Positions 36,501-48,652 of a stretch of DNA of 64,000 bases are shown piece after piece. The notes beneath the pieces are model-generated. The model was given only the letters and a program-made list of their open reading frames with translations. It did not search any database and was not told where the DNA came from. Source of the stretch: Chlorokybus atmophyticus. Taxonomy: Eukaryota; Streptophyta; Chlorokybophyceae; Chlorokybales; Chlorokybaceae. The position numbers and the translations under genes are program-made. How positions within the stretch are numbered: position 1 is the stretch's first letter; every line of letters starts with the position of its first letter. Location: contig RHPI01000818.1 in assembly GCA_009103225.1 (NCBI GenBank), positions 81,205-145,204 of the forward strand, in the 5' to 3' direction.

Positions 36501-37076
36501 GTGATAAAGCTGCTGGAGAAGCAAGGAGCATGTCATATATGTACAAATTATATACCAAGAGCAAAGGAACATCTAGCCTAGTTTGTTAAAGTATACAAGG
36601 TGCATATAGTTGTAGTAAGGGAATTTGAGTGAAAAATGACTGAACTAAGGTAGTATTATGCATAAGAAAGCTGTGCAACAGCTAGTACACAGACACAGAG
36701 AGGGGAGGGGGTGGTTGATGATTGCATTGCTTGACATTGGGTTACGGTTCATTACAATGAAGCACTGCAGTGTATAATAAATAGAATGCAGAATTGTGGC
36801 ATGCATGAGAGTGTGACACACATGCATGAGCAGTGTTGCGTAACAATGCACCGGCATTGGTTATTCAGAAACTTGCTGCAAGCGCAACCAGATTTGGGCG
36901 TCCATCAATATATACTGCAAGCCCATCTGCACGGAAACTTACCAGAAATGTAGTTGTCTTATAAAACAGAATGCAGGGATTGTGTGGAATAATGTAGTTA
37001 TGTATGTACAACACTGTTGTATCAACACTGTGTTATGGTATACACTCAGTGAACCTGACACAAGCAGGACAACTTC
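36501..37076. other. Convergent intergenic region
   Basis: 576 bp between the unknown gene (+) and transporter 1 (-). Presumably two 3' UTRs. ATACAAGG/TATA-like AT-rich runs occur but no coding exon or RNA gene is recognised. Confidence 0.4.
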
Positions 37077-39896
37077 TCACATTCTGTCCTCTGCCAGGCG
37101 TGTCAACGGCCGTAACTCGCTGTCGATGTCATCCACGGCATCATTATCCACAGCGCCCTCACTGTTCTTGTTGGCAACAGCCGCATCCAGCAGCGTGCCA
37201 GTCTGCGGCAGGTCCGGCACAAGGAACAGCAGCATCAGAGGCAGGAGCCTCATGAGGCTGCGGATGAGGACGGCGAGCCACAGGAGGGAGAAGTCCGCGC
37301 GCGACACGCCGAGCACGCGCAGCAGCCAGGCGCCGAAGAACTCAGAGGTGTCCTCGCCGAAGTTTGACAGCGACATCAGAAGCGCGAACAGCGTGCCTTC
37401 CACGTTGGCGGGGCAAACGCGCGCTGCTAGAACGAGCACGGGCATCGTCTGAATGCGCTCCACCGCCTGCAGTTGCCAACCAAAGGTGGCTAAGCTGATG
37501 ACCATGTCAAGAAAGGTTGCCCGTGCAGATGATCATCCGCCATCTACCAGTCTTGGCACTGACTGCAAGCTGTGCAGCAAGCAATCCTGTCCTTGCAGTG
37601 CTTGCTGGGTTGCGAACACCACTGACAGACATTGAGCATCAGCAGCACCCAGACACAACCAACATTCAAGTTACCTCAGCTACCGCCTGATCGGCAATAA
37701 CAAACGCTTGATCTGGGATGCCAAGCCACTTATTCGTGCGGGTTACAATCACCAGGTCAAGCATACCAGCCGACATCATAAGGACCTGTTCCCAAAGTAG
37801 GCAGGCGTCAGTGAGACGCCAAGCACAACGACTGAGTTGGTGTTCATTTGCACGCTCACATAGCAGCAGCGCACCTGCGCCCACATGAATATGCGACGGT
37901 ATGGCATGTTGGTGAGGTAGTTATTGTACACTGCAACGCCAACCAGCATGCCGATAAGAGCGACAAACTCAATCATGCCAATCATGCGGGGTGAAAAGGC
38001 GGGCCCTGCAGCAAGGAATGGTGGATCAATGCAGGATGCAAACAGGACTCCCCACACCCAAACAAAAAACAACAGAAAGAGAACCTCCATCATCATACCA
38101 TACGCAAACAATGTTGGGGCTCTACTGTGAGCTCACCGTCAGGGGCTTCAGTAATCCAGTAGAACAAGGCTTGCTGCACGGAGGGTGCAACTGCCTTGCT
38201 GAGGTAAATGTACAGGGCAGGGCGATGAATTGCTGGGTTGCGCACTGCTATCATGAGCTTCTTAAGCTGAGACCAGAAAACCTGCCGAGCGCGAGCAACA
38301 TGAGCTAGCGATGAAGCAAGCCCGACGCTGCATGATGAGTTGCGCTTGCCAGAGCGCGACCCTGCAGTCAACAAGCACTCACCATGTCTGACCTGTCTCA
38401 GTCCAAGACCTCCATAGTCGCGCCGCTTGTCGGGCATCATCCCAGCACAAGCCAGTAGAATCAAAGGAGATACGGCTGTTATAGCGAGCGCACCTCGTGC
38501 ACCCAGCGGCCCGATCACGAGCGCAGCCACTGCTACACCAACCATCAACCCTACCGCCAAGCTGCCCCAACACAACGACTGGCAGTGCACACAACAATCA
38601 GTTCGCGCCGATAGAGATTGCCATGCAGGCCTGCCTAAAATGCTAAAAGTACGCTGGCAACGAAACTGACATGCAATGATTCCTTGCAGTGTATAGCTGC
38701 ATCAATGTACCTGTAAGTCAGCAGCAAGGTGTGGATGCGTGGCGCAACGCTCTGCCACAGCGGCATCGATGACAACATCAGGGAAGCCGATAGACAGGTT
38801 TGCAAGGAAGAAGCAGAAGCAAGCGACAGCTGGGGATATGGACCCTGCTGCCAGCCATAGCCATGCGACTATGCCTAATGCGCCTGCGCAAGCATGTGTA
38901 CATAACGTGCTGCCTCAAGCAAAACAAGCTCAGTCACATCAGTGTTAAGCATTTGCAGAAAGGCCCTTCTTGCATGTGTATGGTACCTGAGATAATAATG
39001 TAAGGGCGGCGATGGAGGCCGAAGAGTGGCAAACTGTCGCTGATAAGTCCATACACTGGTTTGATGGCCCATGGAATATCTGCAATTGCTACATACCTGT
39101 TCACAAGTCTGCTTGAGACTAAGCACATAACATGCCACTGCTTTGGCATGATGATGAGAGGAATGAATGATAGTGGCAAGTAAAGTGAAACACAAACCTA
39201 CGCAGCCTAAGTGCATGTTTCGTGCAGCTTCTGCAGCCAACAACTAATCAACAACAACTGATAGGTAAACCCATACTGCTGAGAGGAAGCTGGCTCCAAC
39301 TTCTGCACGTCCTTGTAGTAGTAATCTGCCCCAAAGCCTGTACCAATTGACTCCCCAATGCCCTGCCACAGCAAAAGTCACATGAGACGGCCTGCCACTA
39401 CTGAGCGCGCATGTCAAAGCAGCAACACACCGACAAATACGCACAAGTCAATGCGTGACAAGATTAACCCCTTGGGTGTCGCATAGTGTGTAGCGCACAC
39501 TGAGCTGCACGCAATGTAGCTTGGTCTGGCAGGAGCAGCACATGGAGCAACCATGATGTCTGTGTTCGTTGCAACAAAAACATTGTGCTGCAATGAGCAT
39601 ACAGACATACTGCATTGCTACCAAAGCAAAACAACAGCGGTGCAGACTACCTGTGAGACGGCATAGCCGGCTATGGCGATGGCCACGAAGGGCGTGCCAA
39701 ATGCAGCACGCAGCTGGCGCATCCAAGCCAAGAAGGCACCCGCCGTCCTCAGGGGCTGTCCCACAACACGCCGCACGCCCCTCCCCCAACCACCATGCGC
39801 CTGGCTCGGGGTGGCATTGGTGTCGGCGTCGGCGTCGGCGTCATCAATGTCAGCGTGCTCATGGCTAATCTCCATGCCGGCAACAACAGGCGCCAT
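37077..39896 (-). CDS. Folate-biopterin transporter family protein 1
   Basis: Nine exons: 39651-39896, 39271-39362, 38987-39096, 38711-38883, 38393-38578, 38137-38281, 37875-38005, 37675-37785, 37077-37466 (527 aa). This is a BT1/FBT family carrier with about 12 membrane spans, related to plastid folate transporters of plants and cyanobacteria and to trypanosomatid BT1. Hallmarks: ADIPWAIKPVYGLISDSLPLFG with the HRRPYI loop, GFPDVVIDAAVAERC, SLCWGSLAVG, FYWITEAPD and MPVLVLAARVCPANVEGTLF. The N-terminus is acidic, with a DADADAD run, so it lacks an obvious transit peptide and may act outside the plastid. Substrate cannot be told from sequence (folates or pterins by family). The start is the first in-frame ATG. 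A paralogue lies about 9 kb to the right in opposite orientation with several shared intron positions. Confidence 0.9.
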
Positions 39897-40247
39897 CAGT
39901 GAAAGCTCCACATACTTCGAAAGCCTCCTTTAGGCCAGACCCAGCTCCCGGCACCAAGCCAGGCCAGACCAGACCAGAGCACGCCAGACCAAGCTTCCAG
40001 GCCGCCGCTTAACCAGGCCAAGAGGCACTACAACTGAGCCAAGAATGAAAGGCCTAAACCCTAATTGCGCTGCCCTTCCGCACGTTTGATAACCCCAGCG
40101 CAGTGCGCGACACCGCTCAGAATTGAGCTTGCCGCTCTCAGATTTAAATTTCGCTAACTTTTGCTTTTCAAATGCTTACTGGCTAGCTTGTTGCTGGCGG
40201 TGTTGGCGCCGTTGCCGACGGTGGCGGTGGCGGCGTGGAACTAGGGG
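39897..40247. promoter_or_regulatory. Bidirectional promoter with telo-box and CCAGACC repeats
   Basis: 351 bp between outward start codons. AAACCCTA telo-box at 40056-40063. To its left is a short array of CCAG(G/A)CC units (about 39955-40020). Similar CCAGGCC words also occur in coding exons of neighbouring genes. Confidence 0.5.
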
Positions 40248-42516
40248 ATGAAGCGGCGGAGGAGGCCTGTGGGGAGCCTTAGGGCGCTGCTGAAGGAGGG
40301 CGCTGCTGGAGGGAGGCGCGAGGGGGCTGGCAGTGGCAAGCAGCAGGCGGGGAGCAGGCAGAGCAGCAAGCCCAGGCCAGAGTGGGATGTGAGTACTTTG
40401 CTGGCAGAATGGAAGTTGTTCCATGCATCCACTGATGCAAGGATCTGAGTGTTTCTGTCTTTGCAGTACACGGTGCATGACTTGGGTAGGTACCGACTCA
40501 CCCCTGCAGAACAGGTAAGCCTCACGCAAGAGCTTGGTTGCAAGACATGCAACTGGGTATGAGCATGCCATCTGGTTTGTCATATGCTCAGTGGCAGACG
40601 GTCCGAAAGAAACAGCCAGCAGGCTGACTAATTCGCTCTCTATGCTTGAGTCTTGTACTCTGGCAGCTGCAGTGTTGCTGTGTGTGTTGCGCTGTGGTGC
40701 AAACCTTGTGCTGCTTACGCGAGTGTAGCAATATCCAAGTAGCGCATAAACATAGCATAGCTTACAGCTCAGCTTTTGATGACAGAAAGCCCGGCACGAC
40801 GCTTTTATCTCAAAGAACCTTGTTCGCGTGCCCGAAGAGATGCGGAGCGAGCTTGCTGCTCGTCTGGGTGAGTTTTGCATGCGAAGCACTGTCAGGTAGG
40901 AACAATGCCAACACTTGTGCTGCGTTCAGCCGCAAGACAGGCTTCAACATCAGCGTCACATGAAGAAGCTTCAGGGGTCAACGCTGCCGCACTAAGCACG
41001 CAAGAAGCCAACCAGGCACAGAGTCCGCAACGGCCCCCACAGAAGCATGCAGATGAGAAAGCTCAAAGGGACACAAACGATGATGCTCAGCGAGAAGCGG
41101 ATAATCAGACACCAAGTATTCCACCACAGGGCGAAGCGCACACACCATTCCATCAGTCTGTAGAAGACGAGGACTCTGTCCGTGTGCATGAGGCAGACGC
41201 AGCTGGTGCTCCATCCGGCAGCCAAGATAGCACGCATGCTGACAGTGGCGCGCCAGTGTCGCACGATACAGCCCAACAGCAGCATGCATCCCAACCCGTG
41301 ACAGCCGACGTGTCAATTCAGGTAGGTGAAGAGCGACGCAGGGATAATTCTGCAACACAGGCAGCCCAACACCAACTACAGGTAGCAACCAACTCCGTTA
41401 GGTGTCGTCTTGCTGAGGTCTGCTCTATGCCGTCGCTCATGTTATATGCTGGCTGTGCAGGCACAAGTGCTTGCACGCATGGAGGCGATATCCCGCCAGC
41501 TGGAAGCCTGCACATCAGAGCAAGCAAGGTTAAGAGATGACTTCTACTCGTTCAGGGACCACACTGCGACGTTAATGAGCAGTCTGCAGAGCAACCTGCA
41601 GCGACTCATTCGCTCCAGTTATGATTACTCTGGCATCGAGCATGCCAGGCCACAGCTTGTTGGAGTTCAGACCAGGCCACAGGCCACAAGGCTGATCACG
41701 CAGGAAGATAGGTCGGACCAACCAAGCACAAGCCAGCAAGCAACAGCACACTGTGTCAAAGAGAAAGCTGCCACAAGAGCACAGCAAGCAACACCAGACC
41801 AGCACAAGTTTGGAGGCAAGCACATCTTTGGTTCTGCGCATGTACAGAGTGAGGCAACGCCAGGCACTGAAGATGACGACGATGATGATGATGTATTACT
41901 GCCTTCGTACTCTCAGTTGCGCGGCATCGGCCGAGTCCCGCACTGGCCTGGCCAGGCTAGGCTGAACTCCAACAGTCGGTCCAAGAAACAACCAGCACCT
42001 GCAGCACAACAGCACGTGCGTGAAGAGCTGCACCCAACTCCACGCATACCACAGTCACCCGTTGCCTTCCCCGCTCGCACGCCGCTGCCGCCACTGCCAA
42101 TCCAGCTCAATCTGGTGTCTGCAGAAGAGCTGGAGCGCATGCCAGAGTTTGCACAACCATCGGGAGCATCGCATCAACAACAGACTGGTAGCAAGAGCCT
42201 GCAGAACACAGAGCGGATGCCAGAGTTTGCATGGTCATCAAAAGCCTGTGATCAACAACAGAAGTGTAGCCAGAGCCTGCCCCACGCTGAGCAGAAGCCC
42301 AGATGTAGCATCTCAACAGGTGCACCAGCTGATGACAACACTGAAGAAGAAGGCCCTCGTAACGTGCCGGCTGCATTGAGACGAGGTGTTGTGACAGATC
42401 GCTTGAATGACGCGTACCTACGAGGCCTCGGCTTTGATGCTGCCTTGTCCAATGCGCTGTCCACGCTGAAGCAACAGCACAGAACGACATCTGGTAGAAC
42501 CGTTGCTGTTGGCTAG
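40248..42516 (+). CDS. SPICE1-like spindle/centriole protein (tentative)
   Basis: Five exons: 40248-40388, 40467-40514, 40786-40867, 40900-41321, 41461-42516 (about 582 aa). After a basic leader, the block RPEWDYTVHDLGRYRLTPAE followed by KARHDAFISKNLVRV resembles the conserved N-terminus of SPICE1, a protein needed for centriole duplication and spindle architecture. The middle is Gln/Ala/Glu-rich and disordered; a predicted coiled coil (VLARMEAISRQLEACTSEQA) begins exon 5. Further on there is a run of eight acidic residues (EDDDDDDD at about 41872-41893) and an internal repeat with two ERMPEFA motifs (42130-42240). The C-terminus (LRGLGFDAALSNALSTLK) may be a short helix. The exon 4 end is uncertain: donors at 41322 and about 41381 both keep frame, and a 21-nt microexon is possible. 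Homology rests on about 35 residues, hence moderate confidence in function. Confidence 0.6.
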
Positions 42517-44082
42517 GAGCTCCTTCAGATAGCCAACTGCGGCTCCTGCGTACTTAGGTATGATGCTGCAGCTAAGAACCACCTTCTGGTTGCTGTAATG
42601 TTTTATGTGCGACTGCAAGTTTCTTGCTTCAGCTTACCCTGCAAGTGACACACATATGGTGTCGGAGTGAACTAGGCCCTCAACGTGTAGGCCACAGCCA
42701 ACATCATGACATTGACGCTAAGCACGTATACATCATCAATGCGCGTGCATGTAGACAACCCATGAGAATGCGCATACGCACAAGTCGGTGGGTACCTTGT
42801 GTAATGCTGCAATATCACTGTTAACAATAACTCCGCGATGGTACTTCCAAAAAAACTTGTGCTTTCCGGCCTTTCAAGTGATTATCATAGACTGAAATTT
42901 ATAGGTTGGCGAGGTTTTTGCAAGCAATTAATTAAACATCCAGGCAGCGCCTTTCAGGAAGATCTCGAAGCACCACGGTAGTAGGGTAGGTAGTGGTGCC
43001 AGTAAGTTCCGTAGCCAAGTGACTAACCCAAGAATCGTGTGTTCAAAAGGCAAAGGGGAACTCGACGGGAACTCTTGCACACAGCCAAATTTGCGTGAAC
43101 ATGCAATGCCACAACCACAACCACAACCACAACCACAACCACAACCACAACCACGTGGTTGAGTGACTCACCAACTCGGCCACTAAGCTAAGGCATGCGT
43201 ATGCATGCTATCTACCAACTACCCCTACCCCTACTACTACTGCCCCCCTGTCAGATATGCATGCATGCATAGGCATAGACTGTAGCAAAGGCAAGCAAGG
43301 CAACGTGACCAACAACCAGTGGCAAAACTAGCCGCAGTAGATGCAGCAAGCGGAACAAGTTAGCGTTTGCACACTAGCAGCAACCAGCAAGTACGGTAGC
43401 GGCAGCAGTAGCGCGCTGGGCCCTTAGCAGTACTTGAAACACGGCAAGGCAGCAACTACGGTAGCTCCTCACCTACACAGAAGTCCACAGTGAGCCAGAA
43501 GCCGTTGGGTAACTGGACACTGTGGCCGCCAGTGGTATAAGTAGTCCGGAGTTTGAGGTTAGCGCCATTCCCCCATTCGCGCGCAGGCAGCACATGACAT
43601 GTTATGCGTCAATGCATGCATGCATGCATTGCAATTGCAATACCTGCACAAGCGCCTTGGTGTGTCAGTTGAAGATGGTGAAGAATGACTGCCCCTTGCA
43701 TACAGGCAAATGTTCCCTTGCATGTGCGCAGTAACCGTTATATCCTTTCAATAGTGCACTGTGAAACTCACTAGTGATACAATGATTGCTGACACCCTAG
43801 ACCAATACAATGCACAATACACATCACCAGGTAGTGCGACAGGTTTGCCCGACCACTGACACAGCAGCAACATGCACTGACTCACAACAGTGTCATCCAA
43901 GTCACCAATTGGGCAGCACAGGTGTTTCAACTTATTATACCAGCGGCCCGGATGTTGTCATGGAAGCTGAACTACCATCCCAGCTAATATATGCACATTT
44001 GTACAACTCCTGCAGCACTGCTTACACAGCTCTGCAGACTATCTAGCACATGTACCGCACTATGCCAACAATTAACAAACAC
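42517..44082. other. Repeat-rich convergent intergenic region
   Basis: 1.57 kb between SPICE1-like (+) and ABC1K (-). It holds a CCACAA hexamer array (43109-43154), CATGCATG runs (about 43200-43270 and 43610-43635) and a tRNA-like patch (42960-43190; see findings). No coding exon was recognised. Confidence 0.5.
43109..43154. repeat. (CCACAA)n hexanucleotide array ending in CCACGTGG
   Basis: Seven tandem CCACAA units, the last followed by CCACGTGGTTG, so the array runs into a palindromic G-box core. Pure units, intergenic. Confidence 0.9.
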
Positions 44083-47000
44083 CTAGGCTAGGCTACTGGC
44101 AGTCAAACCGAACTGCAAATCTCCATCAGAGCGTCTCCGCCGGGGAGGCAGACCGCCGCGGGTGTGATGACTGCGGCTCAACAATCGCCGCTTGGTGCGG
44201 CGGTGCTCGTCGAGCTTGTTAGATTGATGGTTTCCTTCCAATGCAGCCAGCGCCTTTTCAGCAATCGGCTTCCAGGCTGCGGCTGAAGACCAATCGATCC
44301 CCATCCCTGTACTCAGCCCTCGCAGCAACTGTGTCACTCGCAACACAAAGAACAGATCTTGGGGAAACTTCTGCACACACCCCACACTGGTTGTCAGCCA
44401 CATTGAAAGCATGACACCCAGTCAAGAGGCAGCAGGATGAAGACGCATGCCAACGTGTACAACTGCAATGCCATGTATCCAAGCATACACCTCCCACGTA
44501 CCTTTACTGCATTCTGTTGCAGTGGGCCCTTCTTGTCAAACGGGTCCACATGTTGTCCTTTTGTGTCAAACATGTTGCACACCATTCTGCCAAACTTACT
44601 CAGGTCGCCGCTCACGGGCCTCTCCATAACAATCCCAAGAGATTCAAACTTCTTGGCCACAGCGGTCATGTTGCCCTGTGTCATGGCCAGTACCAGCTTG
44701 GCAAAAGCCACGCGCGTCTTCTCTGGCAGCCGCTTCGTTTGTCCATAGTCAATCAGCCCAACCTGCACATCAATGTCAGTGCGGTAAACAAGCCAACCTC
44801 CACCTATGACAAACATGTGCTGCACATGTAATTGCAACCATGTAACAATGTGCGTCGACTGCGTACTTCCCACCTTGGGACCCTTCAATATCATGAAGTT
44901 GCCTGGATGCGGGTCAGCCTGGAAGAACCCATCTGCAATGATCATCTGCCCATATGCATTTGTTATTGCCGCTAGAATTTTCGCCTTCGTTCCACGCGCT
45001 AGAAAGCTGTCAGGGTTGATACCTCTCTTCAACATCTCCTCCTGTAAGACAAAACAACGCTCTTACCATTTCTTGCCGTCAGACTTCAGAGACACATAAG
45101 GCAGGAATGCCTTGGAAGCGCACTGGACATTTAGCCAGCATGTATACATTACACGTGCGCAGTTAATGATACACTTCCTGACCATGTCCGCATCACAGCT
45201 CACCCTCATTCGCATGATGGGAGTGCCCTCAAGGAAGTCCATTACCAACACACGCCTCGTAACATAGCTGTCAACTGGCCTGGGGACCACTACTGGAAGA
45301 GCGTCCTGTCGTTCTTCTTTGCTGAGGGGCCTAGACATCAAACCAACTCAACAAGTTGCGAAGCAGCAAGCATTGTCATGCTTGATCACACATAGATACA
45401 CAGGCTGTGCCATGTACCAGCATGTTTATCTCATGTAACTCTGGCTTTTGCAGGTTACCTGTGCGTCAAGACGTGCGAATTTCGTGTTCTGGCCCGGTCT
45501 TTTTCATGCTGGTATTCCATAAGAGAACCCCCGATTTCTTTCATCGAAGCGGCTTCCCTCACAAAATCAAACTCATATTCAATCTGGTGACAGTGATGCG
45601 GACCGGTTAGTGACCTTGTGTAGAGGCATCAAGGACGACTGAACAGGGCAAGCCAAACAACAAGAAGAAACACTGTGAAATTGATTGAAGCAAATGAAGC
45701 CTGAAGCGGAGACTAAGTTACCTGCTCTTCCAATTCCCGGAAGACCGACATTAGATCAAAGGGCAGCTCTACTCGCTGCAAGAATGCGCCTAAGTGCTTG
45801 AGGTTCCGTATGTCCATCATCATCAACTCTTGCGCATCAGGATGCTGTACCTGCATTGAGACAAAATACGTGCATGGCTTCTCGACCATGCCCATGCAGA
45901 TATGGACATCAGATGTACCACCATGGATACCTTTACAGCGACATCTGTCTTCATGCCTCGTATCCGTGCTCGATGCACTTGTGCAACGGACGCAGAGCCT
46001 ACGGGTTTGGGGTCAAAGCGCTCAAAGATGTCCTCAAACCGTCTGCCAAGCTCTACTTCCAGTAGACTTCTCACCTGCAAGTTGCGCACCATCAAACTTG
46101 CCTCCCATTGACATCCATATCTTGTGGTGCGTGTGCCTACATGTGATGACTCACCTTCCATAACGGTGTTTGAGGTGCATCATCATGCAATCGTGACAAT
46201 CGCTTCACCCAAGCCATAGGTACAAGGTCGGGCTTTGCTAAGAATTGTCCCGTCTGTGGCACATGCCAATCATGTCATTGCCGGTTACGACCCAAGCAAA
46301 GGAGGTCACACGCGCAGTGCGAAGGATAGAGCCGTGCATGGCACCTACCTTCAAATAAAACCCACGCAGGTCAATACACAACCCGTAGACGGCATCGGCA
46401 GCTTGCTGATGCTGCGCTTCCCACAGCCTTAACCTTTCGGCATCGCTCTTGACAAGCGCGGCTTTCAACTGGCAAACCTGCACAGAATTGTTCATTACGC
46501 ATGGCCAGCAAGCAACATGATGATAGCCGTGCCTATATTGACTCTGTGGGTAGCTCTTTGAGACAATTGCCAATGTGACGCTAATGCCATGCACTGCATT
46601 GTTGTTGTGTTCCATAACAAGTCCATCACACGAGTCTCACAATGTGTGATGCACAGAAGCGCACATAGATGTCCTGCGTGCGTCCCAACGCCAAATGCCA
46701 TGCTACGCAATGCCATGTGGCGTAATGCTGGAGACAAGCTCATGACATAAGAGAAGTTGAGATGCCCACCTTGTAGCTGCCGTAAATGGCAACAGCTCGA
46801 CCCCAAAACTGCAACAACACCAGTACAAAGTTAGCCCATACCAAGGTTGTCAAGGTGACTCCGCAGTGCAGCATCAGCCCACCTCGCGCGTGCGTTGAAA
46901 GGTTTTCCAGTCTCTAGTCCGGGTGAACGCTTCGATTCGCGTCCCAACAGGTGATGCTGCGACTGCATTCCTCCCTCGTGCGCGCAGTGTGTCCCAAAAA

Positions 47001-47161
47001 TGCACACCATGTTGTGTTGACGTTCCTGGCTGCGGCCTGAGTGCACGTTGTGGTCAGTGCGATGCTGAACTAGTGTGCGGTAGAGTACAGGTTGCCACGT
47101 CAACGCCCCCTCTCTCTCGACCCAGCAGGCTGAAGTAAAGCATGCCGGTGCACACTCGCAT
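44083..47161 (-). CDS. ABC1/ADCK (UbiB) family atypical kinase
   Basis: Firm exons: 46883-47029, 46770-46808, 46349-46477, 46155-46253, 45931-46074, 45722-45850, 45459-45583, 45204-45330, 44874-45041, 44502-44762, 44083-44370 (551 codons), plus a probable first exon at about 47099-47161. ABC1K proteins are atypical kinase/ATPases in plastids and mitochondria that control quinone and isoprenoid lipid metabolism. Diagnostic motifs: KTGQFLA (the KxGQ motif, formed across a splice junction), KPVGSASVAQVHRA (Ala-rich nucleotide loop), VAVKVQHP (catalytic Lys), FVREAASM (Glu), DPHPGNFM, and LIDYGQTK in place of DFG. Two exons (46155-46253 and 45459-45583) are shorter than 45 codons and easy to miss. 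The C-terminus is Arg-rich. The start is the weak point: MRVCTGMLYFSLL at 47161 would need a poor GTGGCA donor. Plastid or mitochondrial targeting is therefore undecided. Confidence 0.88.
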
Positions 47162-47792
47162 TGGGTCTACGCCCAGTACACTACAAGTATTAACGCTGGA
47201 CTTGTCGTATTGTGTGCTTGCGGGTCAATGTGGAATGCAGCTCGAGAGCAAGTTCAAGATCAGACAAAACACAATGCGGCAACACTGGCCAGCCACAACG
47301 CATCTGCATATCATTTAGATCTATGACAATGAAGCTAGCCGAGTACGAATGCTGTGCTGAAGACATGCGTCCGTAGGCTTGGCAACGGTCTGCAGTGCTC
47401 TCACAACACTGCGACTCTCAACCACACCAGGTTGAATGTCAACTCAATGTACAAGCGGACGACATAACCTCCGCCTATGGTTGAAGTCGTGACAGTCCGC
47501 TTGGTGCATGGCAGCTGAGATTCTCGCTCAAAATGAAAGAGCTCATCAAGGATGTGCAGACTGCAGCAATCAAGCAGTGAACTACATGCTGTGCAAATCA
47601 AGCGCCAGAAGGATGGCATGCAGCTGGCTACGAAGCAAGCATCAGTTGCAACTAAGAACATACTGCTCTTCTTGCGAGCCTTGTGCAATGGAAACTTGCT
47701 ATTTGCAACGCGAACTCGAAAACAACAGTCATCGTAGTAATATTGAGTCGGCGATGGATGTAATGCATGTGAACAGCTCACTGAGATCAGCC
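47162..47792. other. Intergenic, no gene seen
   Basis: 0.63 kb upstream of the probable ABC1K start and downstream of the doubtful small gene. One leftward open frame (47401-47796) lacks splice context and composition typical of the neighbours. Nothing else was recognised. Confidence 0.35.
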
Positions 47793-48257
47793 TCAACGAC
47801 CATTGATCCCTGAAAGATCTACAGGCGAAGCTTCAGCCAAGTAGTACAACCAAGACAGCAAGAAGACCTCACTGTCTTACGCATGCGCAGGGCTCGTGGT
47901 GGCGGTCTGTACGCTCCAGGCAGCGACGGCAGCAGCGGCGGCGGCTCCAGCAGCCGCAGCTGAGGTTCCGAACCCCTTGGTGGACCCCCACGCCCCTGGG
48001 TCCACGGACCCCGTCCCGGCGACCATCCGGTACACGAGGCGCCAAGCAGCTGGCGCTTACCTCCCCCTCCTGGTCGTCCTTGCTCCTCACCACCTCCACA
48101 AACACCACAGGAGCGCCTACCTCCAGATCAGTGCGCCAGGCGTACAGCCGCAGCTTGCTTACTGAATCGCTCCACACAATTGCAATCAAAACGTCATGTC
48201 CCAGACACGATCTCAACCGCTACGGGTACGGTACCGACGGTACCCCCGTAGAACTCA
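47793..48257 (-). CDS. Possible small gene, unknown product
   Basis: A leftward start (MSSTGVPSVP at 48257) can be joined through phase-compatible sites to 48061-48157 (KLRLYAWRTDLEVGAPVVFVEVV, shown in parts: KLRLYAWRTD, LEVGAPVVFVEVV), 47881-47995 (Pro-rich: LRLLEPPPLLPSL) and 47793-47809, giving a protein of roughly 90 aa. The middle exon is coding-like, and donors GTAAGC and GTAAGA are strong. The first exon end is ambiguous because it falls in a GGTACC-rich inverted repeat. Alternative frames through the Ala/Pro-rich exon are also open. I recognise no family. It may be a real short gene sharing a promoter with transporter 2, or chance. Confidence 0.3.
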
Positions 48258-48652
48258 TTTTGGGTTCTCTGCTTGTGGGACTCGCTGCGTGATTTTAGCG
48301 CTGCTGGCTAGGTCCCCATCTATGAATTGTCGAGGGGAGTTTAGTCCCGGTACAGGACTGTGCTGGATCTCGAAACAGGATGTGGTTGAAGCTGTATCTA
48401 GATACGCCACGCTGTGCCACACTGTAGCTTTGCCAAAATCATTGGTTTGGGATCTAGGTGGTAGTGGCAGACACGTGGCTGGCTGCGGTGGCACCGGTGG
48501 CGGCGGAGGCGGCGAGCTCACCGTTTGGGTGCTGGTTGTTGTCTCTGTGTGGAGATAATCCTCGGCGTAGACTATTGCTGAGGCAGTGGCAGTGGCAGCA
48601 GGTAGCCAGCTAGCAGCTTGGTAGTTGTCGCTGCACGCGTGCATGGGAAGGT
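48258..48652. promoter_or_regulatory. Upstream region of transporter 2
   Basis: 395 bp before the rightward ATG at 48653. Contains an ACACGTGG motif (about 48472-48479), a GGTGGCGG-rich run (48486-48515) and GGCAGT repeats (48583-48600). Probably the promoter and 5' UTR of the transporter and, if real, of the small leftward gene. Confidence 0.4.

Noticed and set aside
43109-43154. CRISPR-like spaced repeats
   Set aside because: The units are contiguous hexamers without spacers, and this is a eukaryotic nuclear sequence.
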